This document shows positions 17,042-24,742 of a DNA stretch of 60,915 bases, piece after piece. The DNA is from Candidatus Blautia stercoravium. Lineage in GTDB: Bacteria > Bacillota > Clostridia > Lachnospirales > Lachnospiraceae. Within the stretch, counting starts at the first letter, position 1. The number at the start of each line of letters is the position of its first letter. The DNA lies in NCBI GenBank assembly GCA_019114495.1, contig DXFK01000198.1:1-60915 (forward strand). The letters are read 5' to 3'. The position numbers and the translations under genes are program-made. Below the pieces are notes generated by a model. That model made no database searches, had not been told where the DNA came from, and saw nothing but the letters and a program-made list of their open reading frames with translations.

Positions 17042-18457
17042 ATGAACAGTGTGCTGAAACTTATCCGGAGATTTTTCGGAATACTGGTTCTTTCTCTGGT
17101 ATTTGGAATTGTACTGAACGTGGGGCTTTTGCTGACTTACACTTTGGGAAACCAGAGAAGCATTTTGAATGGAGAACAAGGACCGTGGAGCCGGGCAGAA
17201 ATGATATCTGCAGAATTACAGCAGGAAGGAGAGACATATGTTCTTTCCCGAAGCGGCCGGCAGCTTTTAGAGGAAGCGGGAGCCTGGGCACAGCTTATAG
17301 AAAATGGCAGCGGAAAGGTTGTCTGGAGCAGTGGAAACCTTCCGCAAGAGATTCCCAATGCATACACTTACGCGGAAATGGATTCGGCGGTACGGGGATA
17401 TGTAAAAGATTATCCTACAGTCAGTGTAGGGAAGGGAGCAGATGTACTGCTGATAGGGTATCCAAAGAAAGCATATTGGAAACATATGTCTCCTATGTTT
17501 GATTACCAGATAATTGCCAAGCTTCCCATATTCCTGTTGCTGTTTTGTGCAGGAAATCTGTTGTTTATTATTGTGGTATATGCAGTTTCTGTCTCCGGTG
17601 TTTTAAAGGCAGTTAAGCCTATTATAGAGGGAATTCGTCAGCTTCCTGAAAATCATCAGGTCTATGTAAAGGAAACCGGACTGCTTTCCCAGATGGCCGC
17701 GTCCATTAACCAGGCGGCAGGACAGCTTCGTTCCCAAGAACATGTGCTAAAGAAGAAGGAAACCGCCAGATCCAACTGGATTGCAGGAGTTTCTCATGAT
17801 ATCCGTACCCCGCTGTCTATGGTTATGGGGTATGCGGGACAGTTGGAAGAAGATGAGGAGCTTTCTAAGGAAAACAGAAGAAAAGCCCGTGTCATACGGC
17901 TTCAAAGCCTGCGTATGAAAAATCTGATAAATGATTTAAACCTGGCATCCAAGCTGGAATATCAGGTGCAGCCTCTGCATCCCGGCAAAATCAACGCTGT
18001 GGCATTTTTAAGAAAAATTGCTGTGGATTTTCTGAATTTGGATGGAGAGGATAAATATCCTGTGGAGTGGGCTGCAAAAGAGAAGGTGTCCGCAGTTTTT
18101 ATCTGGGGAGATGAGGAACTTCTAAAGCGAGCAGTTTCCAACCTGATATACAATGCCCAGGTGCACAATCCAAAGGGCTGTACCATTACCCTGGAAGTGA
18201 AGAAAACAGAGGAAATGTGCTGTCTTGCAGTCTCGGATGACGGAGTGGGTGTGACAGAGGAAGCCTTGTCTGCTATTCAGAAAAAGCCTCATTATATGGT
18301 GTGTGACAGCCAGGTGAAAGAGCAGAGTCACGGTTTGGGGCTTTTGATTGTCCGCCAGATTGCCCAGGCACACGGGGGAAGGGTAGAACTTTCCCATGCA
18401 CCCCAGGGAGGATTTCAGGCAGAAATTTTCCTGCCCCTTCTGCCCGAAAAAGAATAA
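17042..18457 (+). CDS. Sensor histidine kinase of the LanFEG-linked two-component system
   Basis: A 471-residue membrane kinase. One transmembrane helix lies at about residues 12-33; an extracellular sensor of about 125 residues follows; the second helix is at about 163-190. Then come a HAMP-like linker, the H-box GVSHDIRTPLSMVMGYAG, the N-box SNLIYNAQVHNP, and the G-boxes DDGVGVTEE and HGLGLLIVRQIA. The sizeable extracellular domain separates it from the Bce-type kinase downstream, so it may bind its signal itself. Confidence 0.92.
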   Translation: MNSVLKLIRRFFGILVLSLVFGIVLNVGLLLTYTLGNQRSILNGEQGPWSRAEMISAELQQEGETYVLSRSGRQLLEEAGAWAQLIENGSGKVVWSSGNLPQEIPNAYTYAEMDSAVRGYVKDYPTVSVGKGADVLLIGYPKKAYWKHMSPMFDYQIIAKLPIFLLLFCAGNLLFIIVVYAVSVSGVLKAVKPIIEGIRQLPENHQVYVKETGLLSQMAASINQAAGQLRSQEHVLKKKETARSNWIAGVSHDIRTPLSMVMGYAGQLEEDEELSKENRRKARVIRLQSLRMKNLINDLNLASKLEYQVQPLHPGKINAVAFLRKIAVDFLNLDGEDKYPVEWAAKEKVSAVFIWGDEELLKRAVSNLIYNAQVHNPKGCTITLEVKKTEEMCCLAVSDDGVGVTEEALSAIQKKPHYMVCDSQVKEQSHGLGLLIVRQIAQAHGGRVELSHAPQGGFQAEIFLPLLPEKE

Positions 18458-18555
18458 CGGATTCTAACATTTTTGCAAGATTGCTCCAAAGGGTAGGAAG
18501 AAGAGAGAAAAACGTGTAAGATAGGAGACAGAATATAGAACAGGAGATTTTCCGT

Positions 18556-19227
18556 ATGAAGATTTTAATTGTAGAAGATGACTTAACACTGGCCGGAGAA
18601 ATCTGCAGACTTTGTGAGAGATGGGGCTTTGAGGCCCTGTATCTGGAAGAATTTCAGGAAGTGGATAAGCAGTGCCAAAAAAGTGGGTGTGACCTGGTAC
18701 TCATGGATATTAACCTTCCATATTATGACGGATTTTACTGGTGCAGCAAAATCCGTAGCTTTTCCAGAGTTCCCATTCTGTTTCTGTCCAGTCGGGATCA
18801 GAATGCAGACAAGGTCATGGCTATGGTGTCCGGGGGAGATGATTATGTGGAGAAGCCTTTTGATACGGAACTTTTGCTGGTGAAAATCCGTGCGCTTCTT
18901 CGGAGAACGTATGAATATACCCAGGCAGACCGGGAATATCTGAGAGAAGATCTGGTGTATGACAGGAATCAGGGAGTTTTGCTTTACAAGGGCAGGATGA
19001 TTGAGATGACGAAATCGGAGAACAGGATTCTGGGTATTCTGGCAGAAAACAAGGGGCGTGTGGTGGAACGGGAAGAACTGATGCAGCATTTGTGGAGTAC
19101 AGATGAATATGTAACAGATGCTTCCTTGACAGTTCTGGTATCCAGGCTCAGGGCGAAAATTGCCGAGAGCGCAGACGGAATTTCCTGTATCCATACCAGA
19201 AAGGGAAAGGGGTATTATCTGGAATGA
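18556..19227 (+). CDS. BceR-like response regulator
   Basis: A 223-residue OmpR-family regulator with VEDDL, phosphoacceptor D in LVLMDINLPYYDGFYW, conserved K in DDYVEKPF, and a C-terminal winged helix ending HTRKGKGYYLE. The YYDGFYW segment after the phosphorylation site is typical of the BceR/LiaR-neighbour group. CAGGAGATT precedes the ATG. It overlaps the kinase gene by 4 bases and lies upstream of a BceAB-type transporter. Confidence 0.92.
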   Translation: MKILIVEDDLTLAGEICRLCERWGFEALYLEEFQEVDKQCQKSGCDLVLMDINLPYYDGFYWCSKIRSFSRVPILFLSSRDQNADKVMAMVSGGDDYVEKPFDTELLLVKIRALLRRTYEYTQADREYLREDLVYDRNQGVLLYKGRMIEMTKSENRILGILAENKGRVVEREELMQHLWSTDEYVTDASLTVLVSRLRAKIAESADGISCIHTRKGKGYYLE

Positions 19228-20219
19228 AAGCGTATTTTCGCCACAGAGCAGAGGCCTTTCTGATTGTTGCAGGACTCTGGGGATTTGTAAACGGCTATCT
19301 TATTTTCTTGTGTGTTCCTGCTTTGCAGGGAGAGGATATTGTGTATCTGAATCTGCTGGTTTGTTTTTGGGGAGTGTTTGGTCTTGTACGGGATTATCAG
19401 AAATGGAGGCAGCTGAAAAAATATTTTCAGAATCCGGAGGCATTTTTGGCAGAGGAGGAAAAGAAAATACTGGGAGAGGAACTGTATGGGTATGTCTGCA
19501 GAATACAGGAGGAGCATCAACAAGAGGCAGGAGAATACACCAGGTGTCTGGGTGAGCTTTCGGATTATATTGCACGCTGGTCTCATGAGGCCAAGCTGCC
19601 TTTGACCTCCTTAAAACTTATGAATCAGAGAAATCAGGATGCAGGGCTGAAAAGAGATATGCAGGACTGCATTATGCGGCTGGAAGGGCTGATTCATACC
19701 GTGCTCACGGGAAGCAAGCTGCAGCAGCCCCAGCATGATGTGCGTATGGAAAAGCTTACACTGGAAAGCGTGGTAAAGGAGGCTGTGAAAAATCAGTCTT
19801 ATTTCCTGATTCAGTATCAGTTTGAGCTGGAACTGGATTTGCAGGGAATTTCGGTATATAGTGACAGACGGTGGCTGGTTTATTTGTTGGACCAGTTAAT
19901 TGGAAACGCAGTGAAATACAGGAAAGACGGGCCAAAACTTTCTTTTCGTGCAAAAAGGGAAGAAAAAGGTGTGACCTTTACGGTGGAAGATAAGGGAATC
20001 GGTATTTCTGCAGAAGATTTGCCTTATATTTTTGAAAAAGGGTATGTAGGAAAAATACTCAGAAAGGGAGACTATCATTCTACCGGAATGGGGCTTGCTT
20101 TTGCAAAAAGCATTGCACAGTTGCTCTGCATTTCCATAGAGGTTTCATCCAGGGAAGGGGAGGGAACCTGTTTTTCTCTATATTTTCAGGATACTTCCGA
20201 CCATCTGCTGCTGTCTTAA
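19224..20219 (+). CDS. BceS-like intramembrane-sensing histidine kinase
   Basis: A 331-residue kinase with two transmembrane helices (about residues 11-31 and 39-57) joined by a very short loop, the intramembrane-sensing layout in which the kinase reads flux through its BceAB partner. The H-box is RWSHEAKLPLTSLKLM; the N-box is QLIGNAVKYRK; G-boxes are DKGIGISAEDLP and STGMGLAFAKS. The ATG overlaps the regulator's stop. bceA-like and bceB-like genes follow after 118 bases. Confidence 0.92.
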   Translation: MKAYFRHRAEAFLIVAGLWGFVNGYLIFLCVPALQGEDIVYLNLLVCFWGVFGLVRDYQKWRQLKKYFQNPEAFLAEEEKKILGEELYGYVCRIQEEHQQEAGEYTRCLGELSDYIARWSHEAKLPLTSLKLMNQRNQDAGLKRDMQDCIMRLEGLIHTVLTGSKLQQPQHDVRMEKLTLESVVKEAVKNQSYFLIQYQFELELDLQGISVYSDRRWLVYLLDQLIGNAVKYRKDGPKLSFRAKREEKGVTFTVEDKGIGISAEDLPYIFEKGYVGKILRKGDYHSTGMGLAFAKSIAQLLCISIEVSSREGEGTCFSLYFQDTSDHLLLS

Positions 20220-20296
20220 GCAACGAGAAGCGTGTTTCTAACAAAAATGAAATCCTGGAAAGAAAAGTGTTGCCGGAATGAAAGGATTTTTGGAAT

Positions 20297-20324
20297 CCTG
20301 TCTGTTAAGATAAAAACAGACAGG
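20297..20324 (+). promoter_or_regulatory. Perfect inverted repeat next to the bceA ribosome site
   Basis: CCTGTCTG (20297-20304) and CAGACAGG (20317-20324) form 8-bp arms around an A-rich 12-base loop, directly abutting the GAGG of the bceA-like gene's Shine-Dalgarno. It could be a regulator operator or an RNA hairpin influencing initiation. A second small dyad, GGATT/AATCC (20284-20298), overlaps its left arm. Confidence 0.5.
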
Positions 20325-20337
20325 GAGGTAATAGAAA

Positions 20338-21093
20338 ATGAATAAAATATTGGAAATCAGAAATCTGTATAAGAATTATGGACGAAAGGGATATGAGACA
20401 CCTGTGCTGCAGGACATCAGCATGGATATTTTTGAAGGTGATTTCATTGCCATTATGGGTCCCAGCGGCGCAGGGAAAACCACGCTTTTAAATCTTTTGT
20501 CCACACTGGATAAGCCCACAAAGGGAGAAATTCTTCTGGAAGGAAAGGACATTACAAAATTGTCCAACAAGCAGCTTTCCCTTATCCGAAGAGATAAAAT
20601 CGGTTTTATCTTTCAGGAGTATAATCTGCTGGATAATATGACTTTGCAGGATAATATTGCGCTGCCTTTGTCTTTAAACGGGGCAAAAAGCGGAGAAATT
20701 ATCCGGAAGGTACAGCAGAGAGCATGCGCCTTTGGATTGGAAAGTCATCTGCGGAAATATCCCTATCAGCTGTCTGGCGGTCAGAAGCAGAGAGCGGCCA
20801 GCGCCAGAGCTTTGATTACGGAACCCCGGATTCTGTTTGCGGACGAGCCAACCGGAGCCTTGGATTCTAAATCCAGCCGGGATTTGTTGTGCTGTCTGAA
20901 GGCAGCTAACGAGGAAGAGAAAGCTACGATTTTAATGGTTACTCATGACGGCTATACAGCCAGCTATGCCAGACAGGTGTATTTCCACAAAGACGGAAAA
21001 ATTCACAGCCGCTTAAACCACGGGGAAAGCAGAAAGGCGTTTTATGAAGAAATCATGTCTATGCTGGCTGCCATGGGAGGTGAGCAGGAATGA
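20338..21093 (+). CDS. BceA-type ABC transporter ATP-binding protein
   Basis: A 251-residue ATPase of the MacB/BceA group: Walker A GPSGAGKTTLL, Q-loop FIFQEYNLLDNMT, signature LSGGQKQRAASARAL, Walker B ILFADEPTGALDS and H-loop VTHDGYTA. GGGAGG lies ahead of the ATG. It overlaps the permease gene by 4 bases. The complex removes cell-wall-active peptides such as bacitracin from their lipid targets and also signals to the BceS-like kinase. Confidence 0.93.
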   Translation: MNKILEIRNLYKNYGRKGYETPVLQDISMDIFEGDFIAIMGPSGAGKTTLLNLLSTLDKPTKGEILLEGKDITKLSNKQLSLIRRDKIGFIFQEYNLLDNMTLQDNIALPLSLNGAKSGEIIRKVQQRACAFGLESHLRKYPYQLSGGQKQRAASARALITEPRILFADEPTGALDSKSSRDLLCCLKAANEEEKATILMVTHDGYTASYARQVYFHKDGKIHSRLNHGESRKAFYEEIMSMLAAMGGEQE

Positions 21094-23024
21094 GTCTTTT
21101 CAAGCTTTCTTTTTCTAACTTTAAGCGAAGTGTAAGAAATTATGGCATGCTCATTGTTTCTCTGGCATTTTCTGTGTTTATCTTTTTTAATTTTCAAAAT
21201 GTGCTGTATTCGGATTCCATGGACGTACTCATGGATTATAAAAAGGATTATATTGATATGATTGTAAAGGCCGCGTCCGTTGTGTTTGCCGTGTTTTTAT
21301 TCTTCTTCATCTGGTATGCGTCCAATGTGTTTTTAAATCAGAGAAAAAAAGAAATCGGTATTTACATTTTTATGGGACTGGATAATCGGCGTATAGGAAA
21401 AATGTATGTGCTGGAAGCTGTATTTATCGGTCTGGTTTCATTGGTTTCGGGAATTGTAACCGGAGTGCTGTTTTCCAAGCTGTTTCAGATGCTGCTTTTG
21501 AAGCTGTCGGATATCAGTGTGAATGTAAAATTTTCTTTCAGTCTTTCGCCGGTACTGGTTACAGCAGCTATGTTTGGCGGTGTATATGGAATGATGACGT
21601 TAAAGAGTTATCACACGCTGGCAACCAGCAGTGTGCTGAATCTGCTTTCCGGTGCAAAGCAGAAGGAAATGCGTTCGGAAAAGGGAATTCTGACTTTTCT
21701 GCGGATTCTGGCAGGCCTGGGATTTCTGGGCGTGGGCTATTATCTGGCCTGGGATACCAATGGCATGCAGGCTCTGACTAACGCTCTGGCAGCGGTAATT
21801 CTGGTAATTGCAGGCGTTTATTTACTATTTTCCGGTCTCATTCCTGCACTTTTGAGAAAGCTGACAGGCAATAAAAAGTATCTGTATAAAAAAGAGAGGA
21901 ATCTTTGGGTGAACAGTCTGGCTTTCCGCATGAAAAAAAATTACAGAACGTATGCCATGGTGACCGTGCTGATGATATGTTCTGTAACTGTGCTGGCTTT
22001 TTCTATTGCTATGAAGCAGCGGTATGAGAAAATTCGTGCCTATGACCGGGTTTATACCTGCCAGGTGGTAAGTGCACAGCCAAAAGACGGAGAAGAAATT
22101 GCCAGAGGTATTGAAAAGGAAAATGAACTGGAATACTGGAATACTTATGAATTGGTAATTCTGGATTCCGAAACCATGCATGCAAAATACAATCAAATTA
22201 TGTACGGTGTGGTATCTTATTCCCAGGTAAAGGCCGCTGCCAAAGCGGCAGGGCTTCCGTTTCCATACAAAGAACTGAAGGACAGCCAGGTGATTGACCT
22301 GGACCACGAAATTCTTATGAGCCTTTTGGGCAGTTCGGACGGAGATGAAAAACAGCAGATAGGAGAGAAAACGTATGATGTTCTTGCCAAGGACAAGACA
22401 CCGTATCTGGGAGTTCTGCAAAGTTCGGCAGACATCTGTGTAGTCAGTGATAAGACTTTTGAAGAGCTGGAGGGGCTTGGAGTGAAAAGCTATTTGTATA
22501 ATTACAGACTGAAAAACCCCGAAAACATAGAAGCGTCAAAGGCTTATATCCAGTCTTTAGCCACACGGGATGAAAACGGCCAGTATACAACCGGTGTAAA
22601 CTATTCCCAGGCACAGTCCAAGCAGGACGGTTGGATTCGGATTATGTATTCTTTGTGTCAGTTTATGTTTGTGACGCTGGTGTTGGCAGCAGGAAGCATT
22701 ATTTTCTTAAAGACGGGCAACGAAGTTTATGAGGACAAAGAGCGGTACCAGATACTGGAAAAAATGGGAATCCAAAGAAGCGTACTGAGAAAATCTGTAC
22801 GCAATGAAATCTGTTTTACCTACTATTGTCCCTTTGTGCTCATGGTGGTCACCTCCTGGTTTTCCATACATGCGCTGGGAAATGTGATGAAGGAAGAACT
22901 GCTGCTGGTGAATCTGTGGAGTGCAGGCATTGTTCTGGTGCTGTTTAGCGGGATTTGTCTGTTGTCCGTGAGGACAGCGAGAAAGAGGCTGTTTTTAGAC
23001 TCAAAAGTTACTGTGCACCTTTAA
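21090..23024 (+). CDS. BceB-type ABC transporter permease
   Basis: A 644-residue FtsX-like permease. About ten membrane segments are seen: four in the first ~210 residues, more at ~215-310, a large extracellular domain at ~320-520 and three helices at the C-terminus. That layout is diagnostic for BceB. The start ATGAGTCTTTTC overlaps the bceA stop. Its last bases overlap the stop of the convergent AraC gene by 4 bases, and no terminator lies between them. Confidence 0.92.
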   Translation: MSLFKLSFSNFKRSVRNYGMLIVSLAFSVFIFFNFQNVLYSDSMDVLMDYKKDYIDMIVKAASVVFAVFLFFFIWYASNVFLNQRKKEIGIYIFMGLDNRRIGKMYVLEAVFIGLVSLVSGIVTGVLFSKLFQMLLLKLSDISVNVKFSFSLSPVLVTAAMFGGVYGMMTLKSYHTLATSSVLNLLSGAKQKEMRSEKGILTFLRILAGLGFLGVGYYLAWDTNGMQALTNALAAVILVIAGVYLLFSGLIPALLRKLTGNKKYLYKKERNLWVNSLAFRMKKNYRTYAMVTVLMICSVTVLAFSIAMKQRYEKIRAYDRVYTCQVVSAQPKDGEEIARGIEKENELEYWNTYELVILDSETMHAKYNQIMYGVVSYSQVKAAAKAAGLPFPYKELKDSQVIDLDHEILMSLLGSSDGDEKQQIGEKTYDVLAKDKTPYLGVLQSSADICVVSDKTFEELEGLGVKSYLYNYRLKNPENIEASKAYIQSLATRDENGQYTTGVNYSQAQSKQDGWIRIMYSLCQFMFVTLVLAAGSIIFLKTGNEVYEDKERYQILEKMGIQRSVLRKSVRNEICFTYYCPFVLMVVTSWFSIHALGNVMKEELLLVNLWSAGIVLVLFSGICLLSVRTARKRLFLDSKVTVHL

Positions 23025-23872
23025 TTTTCTGCTCCCACTGATTTCGATGTCCGCAAATCGCGGGGAGTACAGCCGTAAATCTCACGAAAGAGCTTGTGAA
23101 ACAGCTTATAGTTGGTAAATCCGTTCCGGTCAATGATTTCCATAATGGGGTCATTGGTGGTAAGCAATTCAAAATGAATGTGAGAAAGACGAACCAGGTT
23201 TACATGCCTGGAAAAGTTAAGCCCTACATTCTTTTTGAAAAAACGGCAGAAATATTCCCGGTTGAGACCAAAATGAGCAGAAATTTCCTCCAGAGAAATG
23301 TTGTGTCTGTAGTTCTCTTCCACATATAGCAAAATCTCTTTCAGCCGTTCCTGATTTCCGGAGGCAGGGACGGCTTCTGCGGGAATGGAAACAGAGAAAT
23401 TGTTTACCAGTTTAAACAGAATCTGCATGACAATGGCTTCACAGGCCAGGTTCATGGCAGGGGGCTGGGTGATGTAGAGGGGAACCAGCTGCTTGAAAAG
23501 GCCGCAGATTTCCAAAAAGCAGGGAAGGTCTTTGTGGGTAAGGGTTTCTCTGCTGCACACCAGGTGGGGAATGATTCCTTGCTCCATATAGGATTCCAGA
23601 AATGCTCTGGAAATGTGCACACAGATTTCGGTATAAGCAAGAGCACAGCGGGATTCATGTATCTGGTTGGAGTCTGTGACAATAAATTCCCCTGCTACCA
23701 GAGTGTATTTTTTGCCGCTGATGGTGATTTCCGCAGTACCGTTTAGGATGTAGAGCAGTTCAATGGCAGGGTGCCAGTGGGCAGGGAAATAAGAACCACG
23801 GTTTGTCTGATAGCGGATGGAGATATTTTTTCCCTCCAGGTCATCCAGATGTCTGTAAAACGCAGCTTTCAT
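23021..23872 (-). CDS. AraC-family transcriptional regulator
   Basis: A 283-residue regulator with an N-terminal cupin (PAHWHPAIELLYILNG, residues ~25-60) and a C-terminal AraC DNA-binding domain (EISAHFGLNREYFCRFFKKNVGLNFSRHV; NGFTNYKLFHKLFREIYGCTPRD). I choose ATG 23872, since AAGGAGG lies 6 bases upstream; the longer track start would place the ribosome site inside the gene. It is divergent from the 46-residue ORF, with a perfect GTCAATATTGAC dyad between the two, so that ORF is its likeliest target. Confidence 0.9.
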   Translation of the reverse strand: MKAAFYRHLDDLEGKNISIRYQTNRGSYFPAHWHPAIELLYILNGTAEITISGKKYTLVAGEFIVTDSNQIHESRCALAYTEICVHISRAFLESYMEQGIIPHLVCSRETLTHKDLPCFLEICGLFKQLVPLYITQPPAMNLACEAIVMQILFKLVNNFSVSIPAEAVPASGNQERLKEILLYVEENYRHNISLEEISAHFGLNREYFCRFFKKNVGLNFSRHVNLVRLSHIHFELLTTNDPIMEIIDRNGFTNYKLFHKLFREIYGCTPRDLRTSKSVGAEN

Positions 23873-23888
23873 AAAAAACCTCCTTAAT

Positions 23889-23920
23889 GTCAATATTGAC
23901 CAAAAAACAGTCAATATATT
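23889..23920. promoter_or_regulatory. GTCAATATTGAC dyad at divergent promoters
   Basis: GTCAATATTGAC (23889-23900) is a perfect 12-bp palindrome; a further GTCAATAT half-site follows at 23910. The dyad contains TTGACC, a -35 for the plus strand with TATTAT or TTATCT 15-17 bases on; a TTGACT -35-like hexamer points the other way. Binding here would affect the AraC gene and the small ORF together. Confidence 0.55.
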
Positions 23921-24001
23921 ATCTAAAATAATTCTATATTCTATGATAACATATGGTTGTAAACAAGGAAAACACTTATTTCAAAAAGAGGAGAAATTAT
24001 T

Positions 24002-24142
24002 ATGAAAAAAACAAATCAGAACAATATAGATACAAAAAAATTAACATTCGGACAGCGCCTGGGAAGATACATTGAGAAAAACGGTAAAGTATTTGCAGCT
24101 ATTGACGCTACATGGACAGGCAGATTTTACGGAAGATACTAA
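24002..24142 (+). CDS. Small 46-residue protein of unknown function
   Basis: Too short for the supplied track but well supported. AAGAGGAG lies 8 bases before the ATG, promoter-like elements are upstream, and a strong terminator begins 18 bases after the TAA. The protein starts MKKTNQNNIDTKKLTFGQRL and ends DATWTGRFYGRY: strongly basic, no signal peptide, no membrane helix, no Cys, with an aromatic/Arg-rich tail. I recognise no family. It is divergent from an AraC regulator, which may control it. Confidence 0.65.
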   Translation: MKKTNQNNIDTKKLTFGQRLGRYIEKNGKVFAAIDATWTGRFYGRY

Positions 24143-24160
24143 GAAGTATATAAAAAAGAA

Positions 24161-24206
24161 AAGCCCGCGAAGAAACAGGAAAGACTGCAGCTTCGCGGGC
24201 TTTTTG
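24161..24206. terminator. Terminator shared by the small ORF and ilvH
   Basis: Arms AAGCCCGCGAAG and CTTCGCGGGCTT with an 18-base loop and flanking A and T runs. It can act in both directions between the converging small ORF and ilvH. Confidence 0.9.
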
Positions 24207-24221
24207 GAATAGGGAGGAGAA

Positions 24222-24731
24222 TCAGTGTTCCATCATGCTGATGGATTCAATTCCCACGCTTCCGCCCCGTACTACTTCAATATTTTTAAATTCTTCTTTG
24301 AACAGATTGACAACAGCATCATTTTTGGCAGCGGTCTGGACAAATTCCAGAAGCAGACTGTCTTTTCCGCAATCAATGACACGTCCTTTAAAGGTTTCCG
24401 CAATCTGAAACAACTCAATTTTTTCCTCCAGAGAGCAGTCTCTGACTTTCACATAGAGAATTTCCTTCATGCGAATAAAAATATCTGTAAAATCAATGAC
24501 TTTGATAACCTCCACCATGCGGTTTAACTGCTTTTTTATCTGCTCAAAAGTTTCGTCATCACTGACCGTTGCAATGGTCATACGGGAAACGGTGGGGTCT
24601 TCCGTGGTTCCTACAGTAAGACTGTCCAGATTGTAGCATTTTCCGGAGAACAGTCCGGAAATTTTTGAAAGTACACCTATCTGATTTTCTACATAGAGGG
24701 AAATCCATCTTTTTTTCATTCCTTTTTCCAT
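24222..24731 (-). CDS. ilvH: Acetolactate synthase small (regulatory) subunit
   Basis: A 169-residue regulatory partner of IlvB, with an N-terminal ACT domain (about residues 7-80, RWISLYVENQIGVLSKISGLFSG) that binds valine for feedback control, and a C-terminal ACT-like domain. I choose ATG 24731, with TAGGAGG 7 bases upstream; the track's start lies inside that ribosome site. It follows ilvB after 11 bases in the same operon. The symbol ilvN would be equally valid. Confidence 0.93.
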   Translation of the reverse strand: MEKGMKKRWISLYVENQIGVLSKISGLFSGKCYNLDSLTVGTTEDPTVSRMTIATVSDDETFEQIKKQLNRMVEVIKVIDFTDIFIRMKEILYVKVRDCSLEEKIELFQIAETFKGRVIDCGKDSLLLEFVQTAAKNDAVVNLFKEEFKNIEVVRGGSVGIESISMMEH

Positions 24732-24742
24732 AGTCCTGCCTC

